Of a stretch of DNA of 64,000 bases, positions 41,914 to 50,070 are shown in pieces (position 1 is the first letter of the stretch; each line of letters starts with the position of its first letter). The notes beneath the pieces are model-generated. The model saw nothing but the letters and a program-made list of their open reading frames with translations. It was not told the DNA's origin and did no database searches. This stretch comes from CAYLXX01 sp964484325 (GTDB taxonomy: Bacteria > Patescibacteriota > Microgenomatia > UBA1406 > GWC2-37-13). The stretch covers positions 1-64,000 of the forward strand of contig CAZAEE010000003.1 of assembly GCA_964484325.1 (NCBI GenBank). Direction: 5' to 3'. The position numbers and the translations under genes are program-made.

Positions 41914-44093
41914 AGCACTTCAAAAAATTGCTCAAACATAAAAAAAGAAACTCATTCATTGGCGCGAGTGCCTTACTCATTCTTTTGGTACTTGCTATCA
42001 TACTTGGCATTTTATATAAACTGCCCTCTCCAACCAGTCTAAAAAATTACCAAACCGTTCCTCTCTCAACTCACCTTTATGACAGAAACGGCAAACTGCT
42101 GTATGATGTTTTTAAAACCCAGAACCGAACACCGATAAAAATCTCAGATCTGCCTCCCTATGTTTCACGAGCAACCATCGCCATAGAAGACAAAGACTTT
42201 TATCATCATGGAGGAATCTCAGTCTTCGGTGGTATTGCTCGGGCGGTCAAGGATATGATTCTGCGACGCGGTCTTCAAGGCGGATCAACGATCACACAAC
42301 AGTTAGTTAAGTCAGCGCTCCTTTCACCAGAGCGTACTGTTCGAAGAAAGATTCGCGAAATTATTCTCGCTGTCTGGACTGAACAGGTTTTCACAAAAGA
42401 TCAGATTCTTGAGCTTTACTTGAATCAGGTTCCCTATGGAGGTGCCAATTATGGTATTGAAGCCGCCGCGCACACGTACTTTAATAAACATGCCAAAGAT
42501 CTTTCCCTTCAGGAGGCAGCTTTACTTGCAGGACTGCCTCAAGCACCGTCTCTTTATTCACCTTACTACAACCCTGATCTGGCGATTCACCGACGAAACG
42601 ATGTTCTAAAAGCTATGAAGGACCAAAAATATATTGACGCAGACGCTTACAACAAAGCGATCAACTCGAAACTTAACATAGCCACTCTTTCAGCCAACAT
42701 CAAAGCACCTCACTTTGTTTTTTATGTCAAGAACCAGCTCGAGCAACAATATGGAGCTCAGGTTGTGGAAGAAGGTGGCCTTCAAGTAACCACCACGCTT
42801 GACCTTGATACTGAGGAACAGGCCGAGAAAATTCTTCGAGAAGAACTTGACAAAATCAAGTATCTTCAAGTGTCAAACGGAGCAGTTCTTGTAACTCGGC
42901 CATCAACTGGAGAAATATTATCAATGGTTGGATCGGTTGATTATTTTGCCACGCCTTCAGGTGCCTTCAATGTTACCACTGCACTTAGACAACCTGGTAG
43001 CTCGATTAAACCATTAAATTATGCTGTAGGGATCGAGCGAAAAATAGTGACACCAGCATCGGTTTTTCTCGATGTACCGACGTGTTTTAAAGGTTTAACC
43101 CAGCAGTATTGCCCTGTTAATTATGACGGAAAGTTTCATGGCGCCGTTCAGCTGAGATTTGCCCTAGGTAACTCGTTTAACGTACCGGCCGTGAAAATGC
43201 TCCAGTTGAATGGCCTGGATGCATTTCTCGCATCGGCTTCTGCAGCTGGTATCAAAACTTTTAAAGATCCGACACAGTACGGTTTGTCTCTTACTCTTGG
43301 AGGCGGCGAGGTACGGATGACTGAATTTGCTCAAGCTTATTCTGCCTTCCCCAACCGAGGGATCCCGAAACCAGTGATCTCTATCCTTGAGGTAAAAGAT
43401 AAAACAGGGAAAGTGCTGTATAAATTCCATGATCCAAACTACGTGAAAGATATTCAGGCACCTCTTCAAAACCCCAACTTTCTCCTGATAAACGGCAAAA
43501 AAGTATTTTCAGCAGAAACTACATTTCTCATATCACACATTCTTCTTGATAATAATGCACGCTCCGAGGAGTTCGGTGCAAGCTCAGCTCTTGTGATACC
43601 CAAACACGCTGTGTCAGTTAAAACTGGTACAACAGACAATAAAAAAGATAACTGGACCATGGGGTATACGCCAAACTTTCTTGTTTCCGTCTGGGTCGGC
43701 AACAACGACAACACGCCGATGAATCCATATCTGGCATCTGGCGTCACTGGTGCAGCGCCAATCTGGAATCGTGTCATGACATATGTTCTGAAAAATCAGC
43801 CAGATATCTGGCCACTTCGTCCTCAAGATGTCGTTTATATTAAAGTTTGTACAGATACCGGTGTTCCTGTCAGTAAAAATCCCGACGGCACCGAAAGCTG
43901 CCCGACACGCTCTGAATACATTATTAAAGGTACAGAGGGCGTCCAAACCGTGACGGTCGGCAAAGATACGATCCCGGTCAGTCGTGATACTGGCAAGATG
44001 ACGAAACCAGATGACCCAGCAGCTGAGATGAAAGAAAAAACAGTCATGAAAGATAAAGCGGGATCAGTTTACTGCGTTGACTGTGTTCAGTAA
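41910..44093 (+). CDS. Bifunctional penicillin-binding protein 1A
   Basis: Class A PBP of 727 residues with both glycosyltransferase and transpeptidase activity. One membrane helix (residues about 16-36) leads to a GT51 domain with AIEDKDFYHHGG (catalytic E93), GLQGGSTITQQLVK and LYLNQVPYGGANYGIEAAA. The transpeptidase domain has S364-x-x-K367 in PGSSIKPLNY, GNSFNVPAV (SxN) and VKTGTTDN (KTG). The C-terminus contains several cysteines. It overlaps metG by 4 bases. Its last codons carry the promoter of the next small gene. Confidence 0.95.
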   Translation: MKHFKKLLKHKKRNSFIGASALLILLVLAIILGILYKLPSPTSLKNYQTVPLSTHLYDRNGKLLYDVFKTQNRTPIKISDLPPYVSRATIAIEDKDFYHHGGISVFGGIARAVKDMILRRGLQGGSTITQQLVKSALLSPERTVRRKIREIILAVWTEQVFTKDQILELYLNQVPYGGANYGIEAAAHTYFNKHAKDLSLQEAALLAGLPQAPSLYSPYYNPDLAIHRRNDVLKAMKDQKYIDADAYNKAINSKLNIATLSANIKAPHFVFYVKNQLEQQYGAQVVEEGGLQVTTTLDLDTEEQAEKILREELDKIKYLQVSNGAVLVTRPSTGEILSMVGSVDYFATPSGAFNVTTALRQPGSSIKPLNYAVGIERKIVTPASVFLDVPTCFKGLTQQYCPVNYDGKFHGAVQLRFALGNSFNVPAVKMLQLNGLDAFLASASAAGIKTFKDPTQYGLSLTLGGGEVRMTEFAQAYSAFPNRGIPKPVISILEVKDKTGKVLYKFHDPNYVKDIQAPLQNPNFLLINGKKVFSAETTFLISHILLDNNARSEEFGASSALVIPKHAVSVKTGTTDNKKDNWTMGYTPNFLVSVWVGNNDNTPMNPYLASGVTGAAPIWNRVMTYVLKNQPDIWPLRPQDVVYIKVCTDTGVPVSKNPDGTESCPTRSEYIIKGTEGVQTVTVGKDTIPVSRDTGKMTKPDDPAAEMKEKTVMKDKAGSVYCVDCVQ

Positions 44094-44105
44094 TAAAAGT
44101 ATAAT
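44077..44105 (+). promoter_or_regulatory. Leaderless-type promoter of the DUF5678-like/retropepsin pair
   Basis: TTGACT (44077-44082), 17-base spacer, TATAAT (44100-44105), then ACTAGT and the ATG at 44112. The -35 box lies inside the end of the PBP1A gene. Confidence 0.75.
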
Positions 44106-44111
44106 ACTAGT

Positions 44112-44330
44112 ATGAAAATAGTGAACGTTCCGGCCAAGTATATGGCCCGCTATGAAGGAAAGTGGGTCGCCATTGTTCCTAAGACACAGACGATAATTGC
44201 CGTTGGCGATACTCTTGAAGATATTGCTCCTCTGGTGAGCGGACACGTCAAGGATAAAGATAAAGTTCAAGCCTCAGCCTTCAAAGTACCAACAAAAGAA
44301 GAAGCACACTACCATATTTATGCCTTGTGA
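44112..44330 (+). CDS. Small DUF5678-like protein
   Basis: 72 residues. The pattern YMARYEGKWVAIVPKTQTIIAVGDTLEDI resembles the DUF5678 family (YEGKYVAIVD...vaxGxxleE), small proteins often found beside retropepsin-like proteins in bacteria and archaea. The stop overlaps the next gene's GTG by 4 bases (GTGA), so the two are translated together. Function unknown; an antitoxin-like or substrate role is only a guess. Confidence 0.55.
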   Translation: MKIVNVPAKYMARYEGKWVAIVPKTQTIIAVGDTLEDIAPLVSGHVKDKDKVQASAFKVPTKEEAHYHIYAL

Positions 44331-44710
44331 AAACCTACTCCTATAAACAGTATCGTTCAAAATATTTCCCCATTATAGATATCTTGGCAATTTATAAGAA
44401 AAGGTTTGCCAATCTTGCTGTATTGGTAGATTCTGGCGCATCAATTTCAATTTTTTCTCGCGAAACAGCCAAACAGCTCGGAGTAGATATCAAAAAAGGC
44501 GAGTTACTCACCATGGGTGGAGTCGGCGGATTCCTCAAAGGTTATATTCACCATCTAAGATTGGAAATAGCCGATAAAACTATTTCCGCGCCCGTTGTTT
44601 TTTCAACAGAATTTACTGCTAGTTTCAACTTGCTTGGCAGAATGGGCGTTTTTGACAATTTTAAAATCGTGTTTGACGAAAAAAATTTGACCGTTAGCAT
44701 ATCAACATAA
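44327..44710 (+). CDS. Retropepsin-like aspartic protease
   Basis: 127-residue clan AA (retropepsin-like) protein. The active-site motif is VLVDSGASISIF (D35-S36-G37-A38), followed by the flap-like TMGGVGGF and the C-terminal LLGRMGVFDNFKIVFD that completes the fold. With only one DSGA motif it would act as a homodimer, as retroviral proteases do. It starts with GTG and is coupled to the upstream DUF5678-like gene. Its natural substrate is unknown. Confidence 0.78.
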   Translation: MKTYSYKQYRSKYFPIIDILAIYKKRFANLAVLVDSGASISIFSRETAKQLGVDIKKGELLTMGGVGGFLKGYIHHLRLEIADKTISAPVVFSTEFTASFNLLGRMGVFDNFKIVFDEKNLTVSIST

Positions 44711-44727
44711 TCTTCCATCTCGGTAAT

Positions 44728-44756
44728 TTGACAAACCAGATCTAGTGATTTACAAT
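44728..44756 (+). promoter_or_regulatory. Leaderless-type promoter of the cupin gene
   Basis: TTGACA (44728-44733), 17-base spacer, TACAAT (44751-44756), then 6 bases (GGCAAT) and the ATG at 44763. The longest frame starts at a GTG (44745) inside the spacer, which cannot be in this transcript. Confidence 0.75.
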
Positions 44757-44762
44757 GGCAAT

Positions 44763-45317
44763 ATGTTAAACCCTATGACGCTTGATGACATCGATGACGA
44801 AGTTCGTACAAAAGTCTACACACAAAAATACGGACATGGCAACGCGATCGAAGGAGTGAAAATTGTCCCATTAAAAAACTCAATCAGCGATGAAGGTGAC
44901 TTCTCAGAGATTATGCGCTTCAAAAATGACGGTGAACTTGAGGCGATTCCAGGATTCAAAATCGCCCAGATTAATCGAACCCGTGTGTTTGCCAACTCAA
45001 TCAAGGCCTGGCATATCCATTTTAAACAAGATGAGATTTGGTACATTCCCCCAGAATTTCATTTATTTGTCGGCCTTTGGGATATTCGTAAAAAAAGTCC
45101 TACCAATAAACAAACAATGAGAATTAATTTAGGAGGTACTTTATCTCATTTTCTCTATATTCCCCATGGTGTGGCTCACGGATCAGCCAACTTTTCCAAT
45201 AAACCGATTGAACTGTTTTACTTCGTCAATCAACAATTTGACGTACAGGATCCTGACGAAAAACGTATTCCTTGGGACTCAGTCGGAACTGATTTTTGGA
45301 CTCCTGAAAAAGATTGA
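44763..45317 (+). CDS. RmlC-like cupin (dTDP-sugar 3,5-epimerase family)
   Basis: 184-residue cupin. The RmlC family pattern is visible: KAWHIHFKQDEIWYIP (candidate catalytic H84, then H86), FVGLWDIRKKSPT, and LYIPHGVAHGSANFS with H139. It resembles dTDP-4-dehydrorhamnose 3,5-epimerase in layout, but the usual R-G-x-H is K-A-W-H. It probably epimerises or isomerises a nucleotide sugar for the surface-glycan genes downstream; other rhamnose-pathway genes are not in the window. Confidence 0.75.
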   Translation: MLNPMTLDDIDDEVRTKVYTQKYGHGNAIEGVKIVPLKNSISDEGDFSEIMRFKNDGELEAIPGFKIAQINRTRVFANSIKAWHIHFKQDEIWYIPPEFHLFVGLWDIRKKSPTNKQTMRINLGGTLSHFLYIPHGVAHGSANFSNKPIELFYFVNQQFDVQDPDEKRIPWDSVGTDFWTPEKD

Positions 45318-45320
45318 TGG

Positions 45321-45329
45321 TGGTACAAT
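45321..45329 (+). promoter_or_regulatory. Extended -10 promoter of the 45339 glycosyltransferase
   Basis: TGG-TACAAT, then 9 bases to the ATG at 45339; predicted leader 2-3 bases. Confidence 0.5.
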
Positions 45330-45338
45330 AACCATCAC

Positions 45339-46076
45339 ATGAAAAAACTTCCCAGTCTAAGCGTTTTTTTTCCTGTTTACAATGACTTCCAAATACTTCC
45401 TTATCTTATTGCAATAACCTATGCAGTTCTTTCTAAATTAGCCAATACATTCGAGGTCATCATCGTCAATGACGGATCAGGTGACGAAACTAAAGAAGTA
45501 ATTTCCTATCTGAAAAAACATTACAAGTACCTGCGTGTCGTTGAACATAAAAAAAATCGAGGTTACGGCGGTGCGATCCAAAGCGGGTTTAAACATGCTC
45601 GTTATGAATGGGTATTTTATACTGATGCCGATGGACAGTACGATCCACGAGAGCTGATTAAGTTTGTTAAAAAAATCAGCGCCAAAACAGATGCAGTAAA
45701 CGGTTTCAAAAAAAAGCGACACGACTCATGGATACGCATCATCATCGGTTTTATATATAATAAAACGCTGCAGTTTATCTACAAATTACCTATTCGAGAT
45801 GTTGACTGTGACTATCGTTTAATAAGACGAGCAGTTTTAAAAAAAATTACCCTCACTTCAAATTCGGGTATGATCTGTTTGGAGTTAATTGATAAACTAG
45901 CACAACAACATGCACGATTCAAAGAGGCACCTGTTCATCATTATCCTCGTCCAATTGGTCAATCACAGTTTTTCAAGGTAACAAATATTATTAGTACCTT
46001 GCAGGAGCATTTGGCTTACTTTAAAAAAAGACGGGTGCCATCGGACAGAATCGAACTGTCTACCAAGCGCTTATGA
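45339..46076 (+). CDS. GT2 glycosyltransferase, polyprenyl-phosphate sugar synthase-like
   Basis: 245-residue GT-A enzyme resembling dolichol/polyprenyl-phosphate mannosyltransferases. Motifs are FFPVYNDFQILPYL, EVIIVNDGSGDET (nucleotide-binding Asp), NRGYGGAIQSGF and the metal-binding YTDADGQYDP. There is no C-terminal membrane anchor. The last 13 residues (VPSDRIELSTKRL) are encoded antisense to a tRNA gene, and the TGA stop falls in that tRNA's anticodon loop. It likely makes a lipid-linked sugar donor for the GT39-type enzyme at 48601. Confidence 0.85.
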   Translation: MKKLPSLSVFFPVYNDFQILPYLIAITYAVLSKLANTFEVIIVNDGSGDETKEVISYLKKHYKYLRVVEHKKNRGYGGAIQSGFKHARYEWVFYTDADGQYDPRELIKFVKKISAKTDAVNGFKKKRHDSWIRIIIGFIYNKTLQFIYKLPIRDVDCDYRLIRRAVLKKITLTSNSGMICLELIDKLAQQHARFKEAPVHHYPRPIGQSQFFKVTNIISTLQEHLAYFKKRRVPSDRIELSTKRL

Positions 46077-46107
46077 AACGCCTGCTCTGCCGGTGAGCTA
46101 CGATGGC
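46036..46107 (-). tRNA. tRNA with CAT anticodon (Ile2-like or elongator Met)
   Basis: Minus-strand cloverleaf: acceptor GCCATCG/CGATGGC, T8-A9, D stem GCTC/GAGC, anticodon stem GGCGT/GCGCT around TTCATAA (anticodon CAT), T stem GACAG/CTGTC with loop TTCGATT, discriminator A. CCA is not encoded (CCC follows). It is not the initiator: there is no C1-A72 mismatch and no three G:C pairs in the anticodon stem. The A-GGCG...CGCTTGG context resembles tRNA-Ile2, which reads AUA after lysidine modification by TilS, more than elongator Met. Confidence 0.85.
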
Positions 46108-46120
46108 AAGAATAATACAT

Positions 46121-46126
46121 TATAAT
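46121..46126 (+). promoter_or_regulatory. -10 box of the glycan operon from 46150
   Basis: TATAAT two bases before an in-frame ATG at 46129. The transcript should begin near 46133, so that ATG would be excluded and the ATG at 46150 used, with a leader of about 17 bases. The same block, read on the minus strand, is also AT-rich and lies where the tRNA promoter is expected. Confidence 0.45.
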
Positions 46127-46149
46127 AGATGAAGGTACCTGATTCAAAT

Positions 46150-47040
46150 ATGGCAAAACCTGTCCTGTCGATCATCATTATCTCCTTTAATACGAAGGAG
46201 GTGACGCTAAACTGCCTTAAATCAGTTGTAAAGTCACATACTAGTGTGCCATATGAAATTATTGTTATTGATAATGCCTCAAGTGATCATTCTCCTTTGG
46301 CAATCAAAGCCCTTTCTGAAAAGTATCCCCAGATTCGACTAATCGAACACACAGAAAATATTGGCTTTGGCCAAGGAAATAATGCTGCTGTGAAGCTTGC
46401 CCAAGGCATGTACTTGCTTTTTTTAAACTCGGATATCGTTGTTCAGGAAAAGGCAATCGATGAATTGTTCAACTTTTTTAATCAAAATAAAGATAAAGTC
46501 AGCTTCGCTGGAGGTAAGCTCATTAATAAAAACCTGACGCCTCAACCTTCGTGCGGGCCCTTTTTTACTCCTTTGGTTGTATTTGGCTTTCTTTTTTTAC
46601 GAGGGGATTATTGGGGACTGACGCGCTTTTCTCCTAACCGCGTGAAAGAGGTTGATTGGGTCTCTGGAGCCTGTATTTTGACAAGAAAAGAGCCTTTTGA
46701 GGCTCTTGGGGGGTTTGATGAGAAGATCTTCATGTATATGGAGGAAATCGATCTCCTATATCGGGCAAAAAAACGAGGTTTAAGGACGTTTTTTTGCCCT
46801 CAGGCTCGCTTTATCCACCTTGGCTCAACTTCCTCAGTGGGCCGGACATTTCCGATTCTCCAAGTTTACCGCGGCTATCTCTATTTTTACAAAAAACATT
46901 ACGGCCGGGCGGCTTTGTTTATCCTGAAAATTATGCTACAATTAAAAGCAAAGATAGCAGTTTTGATTGGTAGATCAACCAAAAACCCCTATCTTATTAA
47001 AACCTATGAAGAAGCTGCAAAACTGGTTCAGGAAGCTTGA
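46150..47040 (+). CDS. GT2 glycosyltransferase, rhamnosyltransferase-like
   Basis: 296-residue GT-A family 2 enzyme. Motifs are LSIIIISFNTKEVTLNCL at the N-terminus, VIDNASSDHSP, NIGFGQGNNAAVKLAQG, the metal-binding LLFLNSDIVV, and WVSGACILTRKEPFEALGGFDEKIFMYMEEIDL, which is typical of rhamnosyltransferase-like (WbbL) GT2 proteins (quoted in segments). It probably adds a sugar to a lipid-linked glycan in the cytoplasm. The end overlaps the start of the ligase gene. Confidence 0.85.
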   Translation: MAKPVLSIIIISFNTKEVTLNCLKSVVKSHTSVPYEIIVIDNASSDHSPLAIKALSEKYPQIRLIEHTENIGFGQGNNAAVKLAQGMYLLFLNSDIVVQEKAIDELFNFFNQNKDKVSFAGGKLINKNLTPQPSCGPFFTPLVVFGFLFLRGDYWGLTRFSPNRVKEVDWVSGACILTRKEPFEALGGFDEKIFMYMEEIDLLYRAKKRGLRTFFCPQARFIHLGSTSSVGRTFPILQVYRGYLYFYKKHYGRAALFILKIMLQLKAKIAVLIGRSTKNPYLIKTYEEAAKLVQEA

Positions 47041-48586
47041 CGACAATCTCGTTCATATTTCGCTTTTGGCGTTCATCGTGCTCGTCTCTTTGTTACCCAA
47101 AATACCTTTGCAGCACATTGAATATACATACATTCGTTTACGAATTGATGATATTCTCCCGATCATTCCTTGTGCTATTTTTCTTATTCAGTGGCTCCGA
47201 GGAAAAATTACTCTCAACACTAAGTTTCTTATACCTATAATACTTTTTTGGACGGCTGTATTCATCTCGTTTTTTGTAGGTTCGTTTATAGAAAAAACTG
47301 TCGTTGTGAGAAATATCGGTCTGTTACACAGTGCCAGACGTATTCAGTATATGGCCATATTTTTTGTCGCCTCAAGCGCTATCATCTCCGAGAAACGATT
47401 TAAACTTTATATGAAAGTGTATTTGGTGACTTTGCTTATTGTTGCACTTTACGGTTTTGGCCAACGGTTTTTGGCATTTCCCTCAATTCAGTCAATGAAT
47501 CCTGCCTATGTTGACGGACGATTACTTATCCTGAATCCAGAAGATCGGATCAACTCAACCTTCGGAGGACACTTCGATTTAGCAGCGTATCTGACATTTT
47601 CGATGCCCATACTTCTGGGATTTTATTTTGCTTTTAATCAGATAAGGTACTTTGTTACGTTTGTTATTGGTTTAATAATTCTGCTTCTTACGGCGGCCCG
47701 CTCTTCGTTCGGAGCGTATGTTCTCTCTACTCATGCATATTTGCTTCAGGCAAAAAAGTATAAAATGTTTGTCGTCGTTTTGTTATTAACTGGTATTTTG
47801 ACTCTCGTTACTGGTGATATGGCCAAGCGTATAGAAAGTCTTATACAAATAAAAACCATCTTTGTTAATGATCAGTCAGGAGTGCAACAGATCGATCAAC
47901 ATATTACTACAAAAAATTTGCCAGCTGGCGGGTATGATGTCAGCACATTACCTTTCCTCGGTAAGGTAATAACGAAAAAAAATCTCGGCAGTCCGAACGT
48001 CACAGCCAATGACATCGAACAGGCAGCGATTGCCGAAGCTGTTCAAGAAGCAAAAATGAGAGGTGAAGTATACAATGACCAAGAGATCCATAAGCGAGCC
48101 AATGAGATAGCCAAGTATATCCATCCTAAGCGTTCAATCCTCTGCGATATTTCCTGCGCAACACGTCTGCAAATAGAGTGGCCGCGCGCAGTTGGTGCTT
48201 TTATGTATAATCCGATTTTTGGTACCGGACCGTCTTCAATTACTGAAGCGACTGACAATGACTTTCTGCGCTGGTTGGGCGAGACAGGTCTTTTAGGAAC
48301 AAGCTTATTTTTATGGTTACTTTTTTCCATCTGTAACTTTGTCCGAAAAAGCCTCAAGTATGTTAAAGGTGAAGAGAGAATGATATATAAAGCTTTTATT
48401 TTTGGTGTCATAGCATTACTCATTAATGGTTTATACATAGACGTTTTTGAAGCATCCAAAGTTGCGTATAACTTCTGGCTTGTTGCAGGTATGTATGTAG
48501 GAATGGGCACATTACTAATGAAACAATATCGACCAATGGCATCTGTGGTGGATCGGCATACTAAAAAATCTAAACGGGAGACATAA
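47006..48586 (+). CDS. O-antigen ligase/polymerase-like membrane protein
   Basis: 526-residue polytopic protein of the Wzy/WaaL-like type, with about ten to twelve membrane helices. A large extracytoplasmic loop (about residues 275-400) precedes the GTGPSSITEATDNDFLRWLGETG segment (in part), which resembles the conserved H/R-x-x-G region of ligases. It would polymerise or transfer an assembled glycan outside the membrane. ATG 47006 was chosen, overlapping the previous gene by 35 bases; the longer frame from 46967 overlaps by 74. Confidence 0.72.
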   Translation: MKKLQNWFRKLDDNLVHISLLAFIVLVSLLPKIPLQHIEYTYIRLRIDDILPIIPCAIFLIQWLRGKITLNTKFLIPIILFWTAVFISFFVGSFIEKTVVVRNIGLLHSARRIQYMAIFFVASSAIISEKRFKLYMKVYLVTLLIVALYGFGQRFLAFPSIQSMNPAYVDGRLLILNPEDRINSTFGGHFDLAAYLTFSMPILLGFYFAFNQIRYFVTFVIGLIILLLTAARSSFGAYVLSTHAYLLQAKKYKMFVVVLLLTGILTLVTGDMAKRIESLIQIKTIFVNDQSGVQQIDQHITTKNLPAGGYDVSTLPFLGKVITKKNLGSPNVTANDIEQAAIAEAVQEAKMRGEVYNDQEIHKRANEIAKYIHPKRSILCDISCATRLQIEWPRAVGAFMYNPIFGTGPSSITEATDNDFLRWLGETGLLGTSLFLWLLFSICNFVRKSLKYVKGEERMIYKAFIFGVIALLINGLYIDVFEASKVAYNFWLVAGMYVGMGTLLMKQYRPMASVVDRHTKKSKRET

Positions 48587-48600
48587 TCTCTTCATCTCAT

Positions 48601-50070
48601 ATGAAAAAAGCGACTGAAAAGTTTAGTTTAAACGATATTCTAATTTTGGGATTAATTCTCGTTGTCGCTTTGGTTATGAGGTTGTATGATTTTGACAAAC
48701 CTCTAACAGATTACCACTCGTGGAGACAAGCCGATACTGCCGCGGTTGCTCGAAATTTTACAAGAAACGGGTTTAATCTTTTGAAACCAACGTTTGACGA
48801 TGTTTCCCCTATTCAAAGTGGAATTGATAATCCCCAAGGCTACCGGTTTGTTGAGTTCCCTTTGTACAATGCCATAGTCGCTTTTTTTTACAAACTGTTT
48901 CCTTTTTTTGAAGTACATGTCTGGGGAAGACTGGTTTCGGCGGTTTCGTCACTGGCAATTATCGCTCTCATTTATTATTTTCTGAAGGAGGAGGTCGATC
49001 GCAAAGCGGCTATTGCCGGAGCTGCCACCTACGCGACCTTTCCGTTTTTTGTTTTTTTCTCGCGTGTTGTACTACCCGAAACCATGGCCACCATGTTTGC
49101 TTTCGCCTCGATCTTTTTTTTATATAAAAATACCTTTCAAGAGAAAGAACCTCAAACAAACAGTTGGACATACGTGGTTCTAGCTGCCATTTGTTTTGCG
49201 CTCGCTCTTCTTATTAAGCCAACGGTGATCTTTTTTGCGATTGTCCATCTATATCTTTTTATTAAAAAATTTCGCTACTCGTTATTAAAAAATCCGGCAC
49301 CCTATCTATTTGCTTTGCTGGCGTTGCCACCTCTTATTGCTTGGCGATTGTATATACGGGCGTATCCCGAAGGCGTGCCAGGAAGCGAATGGCTTTTCAC
49401 GAGCGTCAATACAGCTCAAGGACTGCAAAATATATTCTTTAAACCGGCTTTTTTCCGCTGGATATTTTTTGAGCGAATCAACAACATCATTCTAGGTGGA
49501 TTCGCGGCTGCTTTTTTGATAATCGGCGGCTTCGTTAAGCCAAAACGATTATTCTTATTCTCGATTCTGGCGGCATCGGGACTCTATGTATTTACATTTC
49601 AAGGAGGCAATGTTCAACATGAGTATTATCAAACGCTGATACTACCTGCGATAGCTCTTTTTGTGGGAGTAGGTATTTCATTTATTCTTAATTCACCAAA
49701 GTCATTTATCTCGCTTTATGTTTTGTATCCAGTAATCGTGGGCATCATGTTGTTTTCACTTCTCATGTCATATTACAGAGTCAAAGACTTTTATAGTTAT
49801 TCGGGAGATTTGCCGACCATTGCCCGAGTTATCAGAACACTAACCAGCCCAACAGACAGAATTGTTACAGATAGTACAGGTGACACTACCCTATTATATC
49901 TTGCAGACCGAAAAGGCTCACCGGCTGTTTATAAGGATTTGCATGAGCTGAAAAAGTCCGGTTACTCGTATTTTGTGACGATGAACGGGCAAGTGATTGA
50001 GCAGGTGAAATTAGTACCAGATTTTCATGTCGTATTCGAAAACGATAAGTTTGCCCTGTTTAAGTTATGA
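48601..50070 (+). CDS. GT39-like membrane glycosyltransferase
   Basis: 489-residue polytopic GT-C enzyme of the PMT/ArnT-like group. The first extracytoplasmic loop carries DYHSWRQADTAAVARNF, an acidic-residue motif typical of GT39-like proteins, followed by FVEFPLYNAIVAF and VFFSRVVLPETMATM. About ten helices are visible. It uses a polyprenyl-phosphate sugar, probably supplied by the GT2 at 45339, to glycosylate a lipid or protein on the outer face. Confidence 0.8.
   Translation: MKKATEKFSLNDILILGLILVVALVMRLYDFDKPLTDYHSWRQADTAAVARNFTRNGFNLLKPTFDDVSPIQSGIDNPQGYRFVEFPLYNAIVAFFYKLFPFFEVHVWGRLVSAVSSLAIIALIYYFLKEEVDRKAAIAGAATYATFPFFVFFSRVVLPETMATMFAFASIFFLYKNTFQEKEPQTNSWTYVVLAAICFALALLIKPTVIFFAIVHLYLFIKKFRYSLLKNPAPYLFALLALPPLIAWRLYIRAYPEGVPGSEWLFTSVNTAQGLQNIFFKPAFFRWIFFERINNIILGGFAAAFLIIGGFVKPKRLFLFSILAASGLYVFTFQGGNVQHEYYQTLILPAIALFVGVGISFILNSPKSFISLYVLYPVIVGIMLFSLLMSYYRVKDFYSYSGDLPTIARVIRTLTSPTDRIVTDSTGDTTLLYLADRKGSPAVYKDLHELKKSGYSYFVTMNGQVIEQVKLVPDFHVVFENDKFALFKL

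Noticed and set aside
46129..46149. Seven extra N-terminal codons on the second GT2
   Set aside because: The ATG at 46129 begins two bases after a TATAAT, upstream of the expected transcript start; the family N-terminus fits ATG 46150.
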